Of a DNA stretch of 64,000 bases, positions 45,632 through 58,206 are shown piece by piece. The stretch comes from Ceratobasidium sp. AG-K (taxonomy: Eukaryota; Basidiomycota; Agaricomycetes; Cantharellales; Ceratobasidiaceae): NCBI GenBank assembly GCA_037039685.1, contig JAWNGF010000001.1, forward strand, positions 7,688,001-7,752,000, written 5' to 3'. The notes under the pieces were generated by a model. It was given only the letters and a program-made list of their open reading frames with translations. It ran no database searches and was not told the DNA's origin. Position 1 is the stretch's first letter; each line of letters starts with the position of its first letter. Made by a program: the position numbers and the translations under genes.

Positions 45632-48600
45632 CTAACTCTCGGCGGCCAACGCGCTCGACAGAGTCGCCGCGTCCACACACTTTAATCTCAAACACTTGGA
45701 ATACACCTTTTGCTCGACCGTAAACCGACACGCGCTCGCCATATGTTGGCCTCGGACGAGCGCGTTGACTACGCCTGCGATCTGTCGTTGCTTGTGGAGG
45801 TTGAGTAGGGGTCGGATGGGCATGAAGTCGGGCAGGTCGGGAAGGGTGGAAAACACCTCGGGGTCGTGTAGATCTCCAAACTCGCCTGTCGTTGCGTCGA
45901 ACTGGATGGGCTCCTCTGGTCGGGTGGGGTCGATAAAGTCGGGGAGTTTGGCATAGTCGGATAGCTCCGAAAGATATATACCTGCGTTTCATTAGCACCG
46001 GCTTGAAATAACCCTTGAACAACTCACCCAGGAAAGGGATACACCCAACCAACTGCTCCGACCCCCGATCCGAGGGCGTCTCGATCTGAGTACCGTGTGT
46101 AGCCAACATGATCGCGTCGCGCATGAACCTAAAGTTATCCGTCGAGGACGTGAACCATTTGAGGTCCTTGAATAAGCGCATCTCCCACATGCCGACATTT
46201 TGCCAGAGCCGCTTCATCGCCTGGTTGACCCAGACGCTCGTCAGACCGACGATAATCGCACAGAGGGTCGCAAAGTTGTTCATCCCGTATAGTTTCTACT
46301 CGAGTCAGCTTTGAACCAAATGAAACACAAAAGACATACCCAGGCGATACGAATCAACTTGTTGACCAACACGACTCGCTGCGTAGGATGCGCAAGCACA
46401 ACTTCGGACGCAACAAACTGCACCGTAAGATTGAACCGCGCCCGAACCGCCAACACGTCGCTCGTAAGCACGTCCCGACCACCCTCTTTCTGTACACTCG
46501 GCTGAATCCGGTGCTGCGCCGCGTCAGTGCGGTACTGCATCCAATCCGTCACATCCAACTCGTGTCCCTGGGGTCCCCAATTGTGCATCACGAGCTCTTC
46601 AAATGAGATCGCCATAAACAGCCCTCGCTCGATCGCGCTCAGGTTGTGAGCAATCACTTCCGACCGATGTTGGAGCAAAAACGACGTGTCCTTAGGTCCC
46701 CGGCCTTTTTTGAATTGTGGCGGGGGAAGACGTTGGCGGGGAGAAGGTGTCTCGTGGAGGAGGTGCGAGGTGGATCCGTGTAACGAGTGAGGGGCAGAAT
46801 CGTGCATCTGGTGCGAGGACATGGCTTCACTAACGACCCGCGTCGATTCGGGAGCCGACGTGACGCCCGCCGATGGAATCTCCAAGGAAGGCCGCATCGA
46901 GATCGATTGAGGTTCTGCGCCACATCAACATCCGCTCCACAAACCTAATCAGAAACTCACCATCCTCGGTCTCGTCAGCAGGATTATCCCCCTCCTCTTC
47001 GTCGTCATCGAAATTAATCCCAAGCGCTGCGATATCCAGAATCCCATTTCCGCCCCCAGACGCGCGCTGCAAACTCAAGTCCTGCACCCGCTTCAACCAC
47101 TTGTCGACCTTGATGTCCCGCAACCGTTGTTCCTCGGCGTCAATCTGCCCCTCGAGCCGTTGAAGCGCAGCCTCGGCGTCTCCGGGCCCGTCCCCGTTAT
47201 CGCTCTCCTCGCCCAAGAAATCAATCTGCCAACTCTGGATCCCTGCGCCTGTATGGTCCGGCGTGGTCGGGTCGCTCGCGGACAGTACCGACTGAACAGA
47301 GGGCACGCTCGACGGAGCACCAAGTGACGAGACGCTATCGGACCGGGTCTCAAAGTCGCCCCGCATGGCGGCAAACTCGAGGTCGCGGCGATTCGGGAGT
47401 CGACGTGGTGGCCGGCGGACGATTTCAGATTCAGAACTCGAATCGGACAAGTCTGCGTCGTCGATGGATATAGTCTCGGTTTCAGGGAGCCAGGACCCGA
47501 TCGTAGTCGCGTAGAGTTGCATCTGAGTTGCGTCCGACTAGTCCAAGTTAGTGCAATCCACAAGCCAGTCGCCCAACTCACTGCTCGTCGACTATGCCGC
47601 AACGACCCCTCCTCACCAACCTCCTCCTCACCCTCGACCGGCGGAAATTGCGACACCAACCGAGGCGTCGACGTCGACGTCGGCGTATCCCGCCCCTTTT
47701 CCTTATCCTCCTCGACCTTGGGCTCCAACGGCCTCGTCACCGTCACATCATTATTCCCATCCGCATCCGCATCCTCGTCCTCATCGCCATCCTCGACCGC
47801 ACTCGGTTCCCGCCCGACCAACCCACACATCTTCAAATACTCTTCTACACCCCCACGCACAGCCACAACTTCCGCACCCGCCACGACATTCTGCGCCACG
47901 CTCAACCCAAACTCGTCAAACGCGCCTGGGTCGACGCAGCCCGCGCTCGCACCCGCCCCAGCCACCATCATCGAACGCGTCCCGAGTCCACGCTTCCACC
48001 GCCCGATCCGGCCCATCGTATTCACCAGCGCACGCGTGAGGGGGCCATGGTGCATCGGCATCGGCATCGACGCGAGTTTAGACGGTGGGAGGGATTCAGT
48101 TCGCGTAAAGGGCAGGGCCAGACTCGACTTGCGGGGCGGACTCGCGGGAGTTTTACCCTTGATCGAGTCGACGTCGGAATCCGCCGGGGTGGGTTGCAGG
48201 GCGTGGAGGTTGAGCGGGGTGGGTTCCACCGGGGTCCTTTCAACGGGCGAGTGAGGTTCGGGTTTCGGCACGTGGGCTTCCTTGCACTCGCGCACAATCT
48301 TTTTGAGCTTTTGAACAATGAGCTAGGGCACGTGTGAGTTTGTGTGTCGTCAAAGGAGGCGCCACTTACGACTGCATCGGGCTTGGCTGTCAGCATTGGG
48401 CTTTTGCGAAGTGCGTTGAGCCAGCTTGTAAACTCGTTCCGGAGCACGCGGTTGGGTAAAAAGTCGACTTGGAAAAACGTGGTCAACCAGAACCGGAATG
48501 CGATAAACGTGCGGACGCGCACGATTCGCCGGACGGTTTCATCTTGCGCACTGGCTGTGGGTTCAAGCGCCCAGTGGAACCGGCATATCAGCAGGTGGCA

Positions 48601-49967
48601 CAGGTCGTTGGCCGAAACGTAGGCCCGGTAGGCGAGGAAGAAATCGAGCAGTGCGTCATAGTTGAGTTCGCTCGTGAGTTGCGCCACCCAGCGTTCGATG
48701 GTTGCCGCCATCATTACCCTTTGTTCGGATGGATCGAGCGAGGGTGATACGGGAGGAGCCGATCCCGGTTTAGGCTTGGTGATCTTTCGTCGACCGGCGG
48801 CGATGATTGTATCCGAAGAAGACTTCAAATCGCCAAATATCACGAACCGGGGGTCGTTTTCTGGGACCGCCGAGGTGGTGGTTGAAAGTCGGGCAGTGGG
48901 CGTATCGTTGGATTCGAGCAGGGTGTCGAGCGTAGGCAGCCCTCGGTATGTTTGCAAAACTTGAAAGACGCCGGTGGGGTATTTGAGCTGGGAGGACAGG
49001 GTGTCCTTGACGGTATCGGTCGGCGATGCAGTGTCATTGCGTTCATGGGTAGGGTCATCATCCGAATCAGTCTTGTCGAGCGACGAGCGGCGGACTTCAT
49101 AGCTTCCGCTCAGCGGCTTGGTGTAGATCACGCCGCGGCCAAATGGAAAAGCGCCGGGCTCGAGCTGGAGAAACGGGCGTTCGCCGATGGGACGGGGCTC
49201 ACGTGCAACATCTGTTGATCGGTCAGGAAAAGCACCAGGATCGGAACAGATGACGGACCTCTGGGGGCATCTGACCAGCCCATGGCTGAGCTAAATATGT
49301 CGCTGTCGCCCGTGCGACTATAGATCTGCAAATCGGTATTCTCGAGGCGGACATATTGAGGCCCGGGATAGACGCGGGTCGGCTGAGGCGGCTCCGTTGG
49401 TTGGATCTCGTCTGGGTCATCGGGTAACGGCACTCGTTCAGCCTCGACATCCCACGTGCTTGTCGATGGGCGCCCGGTGGAGATGGAAGCAGGTCGGGCC
49501 CTCGTCACAGCCCGGTATCCACTCGCACTGGTTGGCAGTAATGACTCAGCCTTGTGTAATCGAGCCGCACGTTGGTGTAGCCCGGCCGTCGCACTCGAGT
49601 TGATGGCGGTAAGGGGGGAAAGCAGGCCAGAGGGTGCATCGGTAGTGGGAGAAAGCACTTGTGGTTCGAGAGAGTGTCCGTCGTGAGCAGCAGGCCGGAA
49701 TCCGACACGGTAGACGCGAGCCCCAGACGCCGACTGGGTTATCGTCAGCGCGTATGGCGACCGCACTCCGTTCTTCCCGACGCCCAGCAGCTGGTCCAGG
49801 CGCTTCTTCAGCTCACGTGCTGCATGCGACGACGAGGTCTCGACAAAAGAGCCGTCCACTATTTGGCGTTAGCTGGGCTCATGGCAACTACATAGCAACT
49901 CACCCGCCATAGAGAGGTCGGCGGACGCAATCTCGGCACGGATCGCTTCTTCCGCAGAGGCATTCAT
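45632..49967 (-). CDS. Ras guanine-nucleotide exchange factor (RasGEF_N plus CDC25-type catalytic domain), 8 exons
   Basis: Exons on the minus strand: 49967-49904, 49858-49203, 49164-48370, 48322-47582, 47537-46961, 46914-46340, 46295-46028, 45981-45632. All introns are GT-AG (38-47 nt) and phases agree, giving 1341 residues. RasGEF_N lies at about 395-520 (ERWVAQLTSELNYDALLDFF, FLPNRVLRNEFTSWL). A long acidic and Ser-rich linker follows. The catalytic domain lies at about 1025-1320, with the signature GCIPFLGIYLSELSDY created across the last intron. It would exchange GDP for GTP on a Ras-like GTPase at membranes. The N-terminal 390 residues carry no domain I recognise. The 38-nt intron (49202-49165) is unusually short. 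Confidence 0.9.
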
Positions 49968-50202
49968 CGTGTGGTCGTTCGTGTTCATCGCTCGTTACAG
50001 CTCATGCCTGTCATTGTCGTCAGCTCGCTCCTTGACATCGGCACCGTCGCACTCACCCAAACCAGTCGTGGTCAATCACTTGGTCAGCTGACTCCATCAA
50101 ACATCCAATTACAAATGCCTTACGCGCCACACAGCCCAAGCGCCTGGATGATATAATGCTAGGCGCTTCGCCGCGCGCTCGCCTTGTGCACCCACAACCA
50201 CC

Positions 50203-53200
50203 ATGGCCTCTACACCGCCAGCAGGCTCGAATCGCAAGAGACCATTTGTTTATATGGAAAAAACCTACAAAAAAGTCAAACACTCTATTTTGCCTTCCTC
50301 CGATGCCACGGGTTCGACGGGTGCGCCGCCTAGCACTGGACCCTTAGACCCAAGTCGGGCTTCAACTCCTGGCCCGTCGACCACGATTCCACCTGCGGTC
50401 ACACATACAACAACTACAGTGCCTCAGAGCCAGCCAAATTTATCATCTGGAACTACCTCTTCCACAGGCGTCAAATCTAGCTTCCCACGCGAACTAAGAC
50501 AGATATCGGACAGCGCATTGAGTTCGGCGCTGCAAGCGCTGAAACTAAGTACAAAAGCATTCCCCCTCTCAAATCAGTAATTGAAGATCTTCTTGGTTGC
50601 TTGGATATCATAAGGGTAAGATATAAGGTCTCGATCACAATGTGCGAAGAGAGCTACAACAACCCATAGGCATCCACGAGCAGCGATCAAGAGTACAAGA
50701 AGCTTACGTCGGAACTCACGGACCTGGTGAACGACATGAAACCATACGTAGAAAAGCTCAGTTTGGAAGACCGCAATGGTAGCGCCATGCGGATCATGAA
50801 GTAAGTGTGTTTGGCCGCAGAGTACGGAAGTATCATTGATCGCTTTGCAGGGATATTGAAGAAGAAGTGGCATACATCAAGCAGCAGCAAGAACGCTCAA
50901 AGACAAGGATATTAATGGACTTCGTACAGGACGGGAATGACGTAATCGAACGCTACCGGCAGGTCGAGGCGTTGTTCCGGCGATTACAAGTAAGTGTTCA
51001 ACCTTTTCCAACTATCACCAGAACTGATTGGTACGCAGACCGATATCTGCTGCCGAACCTGGGATAATAGCGAAAAACACCTTTCGGTACGTAGAAACTA
51101 ACAGACGTAGTTAATGTGCGCTTATGCGTCGAGTAATAGACGACATTGCTTCAGGGGATGTCACCAACATATGACGCATTGTACGACTCTGGATATTCCA
51201 TGACAGTCAGGCGCCGTGGATGTACCGAGAGGACACGCGAGCAGGTTCAGTCAGATATTCATCATTGGATAGACGACCCTAACGGCGCTAAGATCTACTG
51301 GCTAAACGGCATGGCAGGAACTGGAAAAACAACCATCGCCTATAGCCTGTGCGAGTGGCTAAAGAATAACCAACAACTGGGCGGTAGCTACTTTTGTTCG
51401 CGGGCGTCGCAATCGTGTAGCGATGTGAACTCGATTCTCCCCACCATCGCATACCAGCTCGCCCAATACTCCCCATCATTTAGGACCGCATTGTGCCAGG
51501 TCCTCCAGAACGACTTAAGCAGTTGCAGACTGCACGTTGTGAAGCAGTTCGAGAATCTCATACAAGAACCGGCGAGAGCAGCAAAAGGCCCGGTATTCGA
51601 AGGGGTAGTGGTGGTAATAGATGCACTGGACGAGTGTCAGGACGACCATGGAGTGCGACTAATTCTTGGAATACTTTTAAAGCTTGGCGCGAACCTACCA
51701 CTAAAGTTCTTCGTGACAAGTCGACCGGAGCCAGCAATCCGAAACAGCTTTCAGTTGAGGAGCACATGTACCCCGACCATACTTCGCCTACATGACATTG
51801 AACAGTCCATTGTGGAAGAAGACATCAAGAAGTATCTGGAAGATGAATTCAGCTTGTTGTTTCCACCTCCGTCTAAGGAACAGATTATGCAACTAATGAA
51901 GCAATCCGGGAAGCTATTCATCTATGCGGCAACTATCGTACGGTACATCCAATATAGCAGAGGGCCGGTGGATCCAGTTGCCAGACTCAACGCGATGCTA
52001 ACGGCGACGAATGGGGAGATCAATGATAGCTGTGCAAGCAAGAAATACGAGCAACTTGACAAATTATATAATACGATTCTCTCCACTGCACTTGATCCTC
52101 AAGGCGTGGAACAACACGAGCTCGACGCCATGCAGCGTGTACTCTCGACCGTTGTATGTGCCAAAGAGCCTATGACAGTATCCACGCTATCAACTTTCCT
52201 ATCCATCACCGAGTCTCGAGTGGCATCGGCGTTGCAACCACTGTATTTGGTACTTCATGTGTCCGAATCCAATAGCCTAGTGTCTGTTTTGCATGCGTCG
52301 TTTCCCGACTACCTGCTCGATCAATCTCGGTCTGGGAACATCAGTTGCAACAAGGCAAATCAAAGCATGTTGCTCGCAGCTCAGTGTTTTGACGTGATGA
52401 AGGGGCAACTTCGATTCAATATATGCGGTCTCGAGTCATCCTATGTGACTGACCACGATGTCCCAAATCTAAATCAGCGGATCCAGGCCAGCATCCCTTC
52501 AGCCCTGTTCTACTCGTGCCGATACTGGGGGGACCATTTGCTGGAAGCAGGGACCATCAATCAGCCTGCGCTTTGCAATGTACTAGCCGATTTTCTTAGC
52601 AACCGGCTGTTGTTTTGGATGGAGGTAATGAATCTCAAGGAATGCCTCGTCGATGCAATATCTGTCTTGGACCGGGCAGAGAGGTGGCTCCAAGTGAGTA
52701 GATATAACAGGAATTCTGTTTCATACCTAACACCTTGAAGTCCAAAGCAGGTGCAGCATATATGAAAGCCCAAACTGCAGACGCGCGTGATTTTGTGACC
52801 CGAGTTGCCGCCAGTCCATGTGTACGTATTACGCCGCATATGTACATCTCTGCGCTTCCTTTATGCGCAAAGTCTAGTTCGGTCTACAAGTCCTACCGGG
52901 GAGACATTAGGAGCGTTATTAGACTGGAAGGTACATGGATGGAAAGGCGGGCCAATATGGCGCAAGCCACATGGGAAACAGGTTCAACTGTTTGCTCCAT
53001 CAGTCTCTCGATGGATAGCATCCGCATTGCTTTTGGTTGTATCAGCGGGACCATTGGAATATGGGATGCACGTACAGGCGAGGCTGTAGCTGGCCCATTC
53101 GAGGGGCACACAAAATCGGTTAGTTCGGTCGCATTCTCTCCTGACGGCACACGCATCGTCTCTGGCTCTTGGGACAAGACCATCCGAGTGTGGGACGCAC

Positions 53201-54012
53201 GTACAGGCGAGGTTGTAGCTGGCCCATTCGAGGGGCACATAGGTCTGGTTAATTCGGTCGCATTCTCTCCTGACGGCACACGCATCGTCTCTGGCTCTTG
53301 GGACGAAACCATCCGAGTGTGGGACGCACGTACAGGCGAGGTTGTAGCTGGCCCATTCAAGGGGCACACAAAATGGGTTAGTTCGGTCGCATTCTCTCCT
53401 GACGGCACACGCATCGTCTCTGGCTCTGAGGACAAGACCATCCGAGTGTGGGACGCACGTACAGGCGAGGTTGTAGCTGGCCCATTCGAGTTCGGGGGCA
53501 CACACAAAATCGGTTAGTTCGGTCGCATTCTCTCCTGACGGCACACGCATCATCTCTGGCTCTGAGGACGAAACCATCCGAGTGTGGGACGCACATACAG
53601 GCGAGGTTGTAGCTGGCCCATTCGAGGGGCACCCAAGTCGGGTTACTTCGGTCGCATTCTCTCCTGACCGCACACGTATCGCCTCTGGCTCTTATAGTGG
53701 CACCATACAAGTACAGAATACGCGGACCAGTGACCAGAATGTGAGTCTAAACCATCGACTTGCAACCCCGCTCATGGCGCTAGCTAGGTTCGACAGCTCC
53801 GATCCGCTTCAGGGCATTACCTTAGGAGTGATGGGTGGGTCATGCTCGATGATCTACCAATAGTCTGGCTCCCCAATGATCTACTTTCCCTTCGTGCGCT
53901 TCCCCCTACCACACTAGTGATCCACAGTATGGGCACTTTAACTGTTGATTACAGCCAGATGGTATTAGGCGAAAGGTGGTCTGAGTGCTACACTTCCATT
54001 AGTACCTCCTGA
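50203..54012 (+). CDS. NACHT-WD40 STAND (NLR-like) protein, with two apparent frameshifts
   Basis: Exons: 50203-50615, 50670-50800, 50851-50989, 51039-51086, 51140-52693, 52741-53740, 53797-54012, all GT-AG. The N-terminal helical region (YRQVEALFRRLQ) is of the kind found in agaricomycete NLRs. NACHT: Walker A GMAGTGKT near residue 300, Walker B VVVVIDALDEC near 400. Five 43-residue WD repeats follow (R1-R5, VAFSPDGTRIVSGS...IRVWDARTGE), nearly identical. A final exon gives DGWVMLDDLPIVWLPNDL. One base seems missing in the C run near 50567 and seven extra bases lie near 53492, each shifting frame. Family members sense non-self and trigger cell death (HET-E type). It may be a pseudogene or contain sequence errors. 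Confidence 0.85.
53095..53740 (+). repeat. Five tandem 129-bp WD40-coding repeats
   Basis: Near-identical units inside the NACHT-WD40 gene, starting at the codons for FEGH. Copies differ mainly just after GH (TKS, IGL, TKW, TKS, PSR) and after SGS (WDK, WDE, EDK, EDE, YSG). The fourth unit has a 7-bp insertion at its start. Confidence 0.9.
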
Positions 54013-54129
54013 TCGCCCCCACGTGTCAAGCCAATATTATGTATTCACTGCGAGTAAACTACTAGTTACGAGCTGAGAGCCGCCGTTGGTAAATGATTGA
54101 ACAAGGCAGAGCAACACAGCCCGTCGCAT

Positions 54130-56409
54130 CTAACGCCTATCCTCGGCCAGCCTCGTCTCTTTCCTCTTTCTCAGCTCCTCCTTGGCCTGAGCTTTAAGCG
54201 CCTTGTCATCGTCCCGCTTCAGCGTAATATGCGGCATCAGGAACAACGTCGCGAAAAACGCAAATGCCGTCAATGAAGCGCATACAATGAACAGCGTCCT
54301 GAACCCAAGTCTGTATCCTTCGATAACGATGGCGCGTGTCTCGGCGTCTAGGTTGTGTCGTGCTGAGATTGGATCATTCAGAATCGCTTTGCGAGCCTCC
54401 GAGGAGAGGGATGAACCGAGAACGTTGATAATGTGGTTGGAAAGAACGTTGTTACTTGTGAAAGTCAGTCGAAGTTCCTATACCACCGGCGGTGAATTCA
54501 CTCACATGATGCTTCCAGAAATGGTGAGTCCGACGACACCTCCCAAGTTGTGCAAGAAGCTAACAAACACATTAGAGGTAGTCTAAAGGTAACTGAGATT
54601 CCTTACCTTCTCGCCGTGGTAGTAACGGCCATATCCTTCCTCTCTACCGCCGCCTGTACAGCAACCAACGAAGGCTGCAGTGTCTGACCAATCCCTACAC
54701 CTGCAAATACCGAGAACCCGACTTGTTTGCCTAGACTTGAAGTCTCGTCGAGAGTTGCAAACAAGCCGAGCGCGATGGACCACATGGCCCATCCGGAAAG
54801 CAATAATTCCTACAACAGTAATACTATGAATCACCTCGTGCACCGGAAGATCAGTGAACTTACCCTGTATCGACCTTTCCAAGAGACCATAGCCCCGCTC
54901 AACGTCGAGAATAGCGCTTTCTCGGGGCTTAGTTGCTACTTTGTCTAACCTCGTAGAAATGACTTACTCTGGAACAAGACTACTGGTAGTAACAGCGACG
55001 CTGACCGAATCGCCGAGTATCCATACGCGAGCTGGTAGAACGTCGGCAGATAGAAAATCTGCACATACATCCCATAGCCATTCACAAAATGCGTTAAGGC
55101 CGCACCAACGACCATCCTGTATCTGAATATGTACACTAATGCGAGGTTAGCTGAAGAAAAAAGAAAAGCGAGAGTACGTACTGGGGATAAGTGGAAGTTC
55201 GGCGAACTTCCATTCCCAAAGCACGAATGCGCACGCGATTACGCCTCCAAGTATGAGCGGAACGAGCACTGCGGCGCTGGACCATGAGTATTCAGCTCCT
55301 CCCCATGTCAGACTCAGCTATTTCATCTATCAGCCCCTGGTCACCCGAGGATATAGTGTGCTTACAATTATTGACCCTGTGCCGACTAGAACCAGCAGTG
55401 ATCCAATGAAGTCCACCTTTTTCAACTTGCTGAACATCAACCGTCAACGTCGTCCCATCCGTGAAGAGTAGAAACTCACTCCATCGCGGTCCCATGCACC
55501 TTTTTCAGAGGCATGAAAAAGTACACGCAAACCGAGGCCAAAACAGCCAAGGGCATGTTCATTCGAAATATCCAGCGCCTACATAGAGATGAGGCATATA
55601 TGCGTATTTGCCGCCCGCTGAACTTACCATGACGCTTTCTGTGAATACGCTGCGCCAATGAGCGGCCCGATTCCGTTCGAGAGCGCAACGAACGCTCCCT
55701 GACGCCTCGTCCATCAGCCGGAGCGAGGGGTAACAATTGATGAATAAACTGCTCACCAAGATACCCTGATACTTGCCTCTCTCCCGCACAGTTACCACAT
55801 CTCCAACAATCAATTGACCCAGCAGAATCAGCCCGCCTCCCCCGATACCAGTGATAGCTCGGAAAATAATGAGTTGGACTACATTTTGTGCGAGCGACGC
55901 TGCCAGTGAACCAAAGAAAAATATTGCCATGAGCGTAAACAGCACAGTCTTGCGTGAGTAAATGTCCGAGATTCGACCGTACAGGGGTGTACAAGCCGTG
56001 CTCGTCCTGACGCCCTATCAGCCAAGCAAGTAGTTGCCAGGGATGCAAACTCACAAGAAATATGCAGCCGCGACCCAGCTGATCTGACTGCCGGCTTTCA
56101 GCTCGGAACTAATAATTGACAACGCCGCGGCGACCGATTTTTCGTCTATCAGTGCTACGATTTCTGTTGACGCGCAGGCCAGGAATATCTGGACACAAAC
56201 GAGTTGATTTCGTGCATGAGCGATTTTAGCGCCGTACTTACGGTAATGATCTTTCGTCTCGGAAGGTAGAAGGTCTGGTCTGTCAGTCCATTGTCGTGTT
56301 TTGTGCCAAGGTTGGCAGTCTTCTCGACGTCAGTGTGAGAGCTGGTCGTGGTAGGTGCGACTATTGCGCCTTTTTCGAGGTCGAGGTCGGGAGCGACCCA
56401 CATGGTCAT
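54130..56409 (-). CDS. Major facilitator superfamily transporter, DHA2 (drug:H+ antiporter) type, multi-exon
   Basis: On the minus strand, exon 1 is 56409-56242, then 56188-56055, 56006-55757, 55698-55628, and from 55578 onward several more exons to the TAG at 54130-54132. About a dozen GT-AG introns of 40-60 nt. The cytosolic N-terminus is followed by transmembrane helices. Motif A-like YGRISDIYSRK and motif C-like NGIGPLIGAAYSQKASWRW are characteristic of DHA2 transporters, which have 14 helices. The C-terminus is a charged tail (KAQAKEELRKRKE). Likely exports toxic compounds or metabolites across the plasma membrane. An upstream ATG at about 56472 is in another frame. Substrate unknown. 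Confidence 0.87.
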
Positions 56410-57706
56410 TAGCGGGCTTGCCTACGGAGACTGAAGAGGGCGCGGTGAACTCTACGTTCTGATGGTCCATCGTGCTGATGCGAAGAGGAGGGGGGGGGGA
56501 GACAAAGCCAGAGCGAGCGCAGCAAGGTCTACCCAAAAATCGGGAGAAGCCCAAACAGCGCGAGAAACGACAAATACCCACTGGACAGGTACGCGTGCTC
56601 TCTATTCCGTCCAGTCTAGATGAATCTCAATTTGTTCCAACCACATGGGGTGAACCGGCACAGTCGCCCGACAAAGTGCGAAAGGCTTGGCAAAGTGGGG
56701 TGCGGTATTCGAGGGTCGCAAGCACGGTATGACGGCGCCGGAGCCGTATTGGGTTGTGCTTCGGGCAAGTTGATTCATTGAAGACAATCATCGCGGCGAG
56801 ATGCCTCCGTGCGTTGAATCTCGGCTAATCATTTCAATAATAGGAGCGGAACCAGGATTGGACGCTTTTGTCGCGAGAACACGATGTTCCTACGTTCCTA
56901 TCGTGGTTGGAAGGCGTGGGCTTTCGGTCGAACCAGGCGCGGTGGTGGTCGAGGCTGGTATTCCCCGAGTTGGACGGTGCAGCGATTAGGTAAAATGTGG
57001 CGGTTGACGACTGATCAACAGGGTCTGATTGGCTGACGCAAATTAGCCTCCCCGCGTTTATGCCTCCCAGTCACGTCCGTCATCGTACGCATAATATGCT
57101 CTTGGCTCTGTGCCGACCCGGGTGGTCCTCTCGTCGTCTTTATTTTCTTGAATCTCTTGGCTTGTCTCTTGCGCTACCTTGAGGATCCCTCCTGCCACCC
57201 CAACAAAGTCTGCACCCTGGTTCAACCAAACTGTATTCGCATCTTAACCTATACGCTATCCGCAAACCCCATGATAGGGTGCCACAAAATCAATCTTTGT
57301 CTCGCCTAGTCCAAATCGGCGTAAGGTTCATCCGATTCATTGTACCGCAGCTCCCACATCTCTCCTGACCAACTTCCTTTTCGGCCGCAGGGGTCCTCAC
57401 TACGTGATCAGCTGCGTTCGGGGCCACATGCGAGCGTGATATTCCCATCTCTACCAACCGCGATGAATATGTCCATCGTCGATTCCTCGGGACCCCGTGC
57501 AGACTCCTACCTGGCTTGGCGGACCGGAGTGCGCGAGCGCTTGTGATTGCATTCGGAGGGGAGCGACTTGGAGTGGGCAGGACACCTCTACTATGTGAAG
57601 TCCCTCCCTCTCAGTGACTATAAAGGCCCGGACTCCGAGGCAGAGGTCAGCTCAAGCACACTCCGTTTCTCTGCCTTCTTGCCCACCTCCTTGCCTCTTC
57701 GCCACC
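56410..57706. other. Intergenic region, no gene recognised
   Basis: Between the divergent MFS gene and the PLP-enzyme fragment. Only short ORFs. A TATAAAG sequence near 57619 lies about 88 bp before the ATG at 57707 and may be the promoter element of that gene. Confidence 0.45.
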
Positions 57707-58197
57707 ATGAATGTATTCTCTGGAAAGACTGCTCTTCTTGACTTCTACAACCCCGACAAAAATCCACCTCTTCCAGTGAGTAATTTTAGCGCGCTCGACG
57801 TCCAGTGCTAAGCCCGCTTGGCTTGTTCAGCTGGTCGAGCTTCCTTCCCATCCATTCATCGAGGACAACGTGAGGATCTATGCCAAGATGCTCACCCTCC
57901 TTCCCGCCGGGAACGTCAAATCCCTCCCCGGTAAGCCCCTCTCTACCTACCTCTATTGGCGGTACACTAGCTGACGAGACGTGTATTTCAGCGCTGAATA
58001 TGCTCATGCGGGCTCGTGAAGCTGGAGAGGTTGACAATTCTACCGAGCGAATCGTCGAGTATTCGTCCGGCAACACGGTCATCTCCCTCGGAATCGTCTC
58101 AAAGATCATGGACGGACCGCAGGTTGGGGCATACATCTCGAACAAGACGTCCGTTCAGAAGATGGAGCTCTTGCGATTCTTTGGACTCGATCTGTGA
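57707..58197 (+). pseudogene. Truncated fold-type II PLP-dependent enzyme (cysteine-synthase-like), N-terminal fragment
   Basis: Exons 57707-57775, 57831-57930 and 57992-58197 (GT-AG introns 55 and 61 nt) start in the good context GCCACCATGA. The product resembles the N-terminus of fungal cysteine-synthase-like enzymes: VRIYAKMLTLLPAGNVKSLPALNML (with the likely PLP-binding Lys in NVKS), EYSSGNTVISLGIV, and SNKTS...LLRFFGLDL, then TGA at 58195. Relatives are several hundred residues, so at about 124 codons this is a fragment. Instead of the rest, the JAC1-like J domain follows 9 bases later. Either a dead fragment or the 5' half of a fusion. Confidence 0.7.
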
Positions 58198-58206
58198 GGC
58201 ATTTAG

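Noticed and set aside
47517..48337. Plus-strand ORFs of about 245 codons
   Set aside because: Shadow frames of the Ser- and Pro-rich linker of the Ras-GEF gene, which has consistent introns and domains on the minus strand.
52893..53710. Minus-strand repeat ORFs opposite the WD40 repeats
   Set aside because: Periodic shadow frames caused by the 129-bp repeats.
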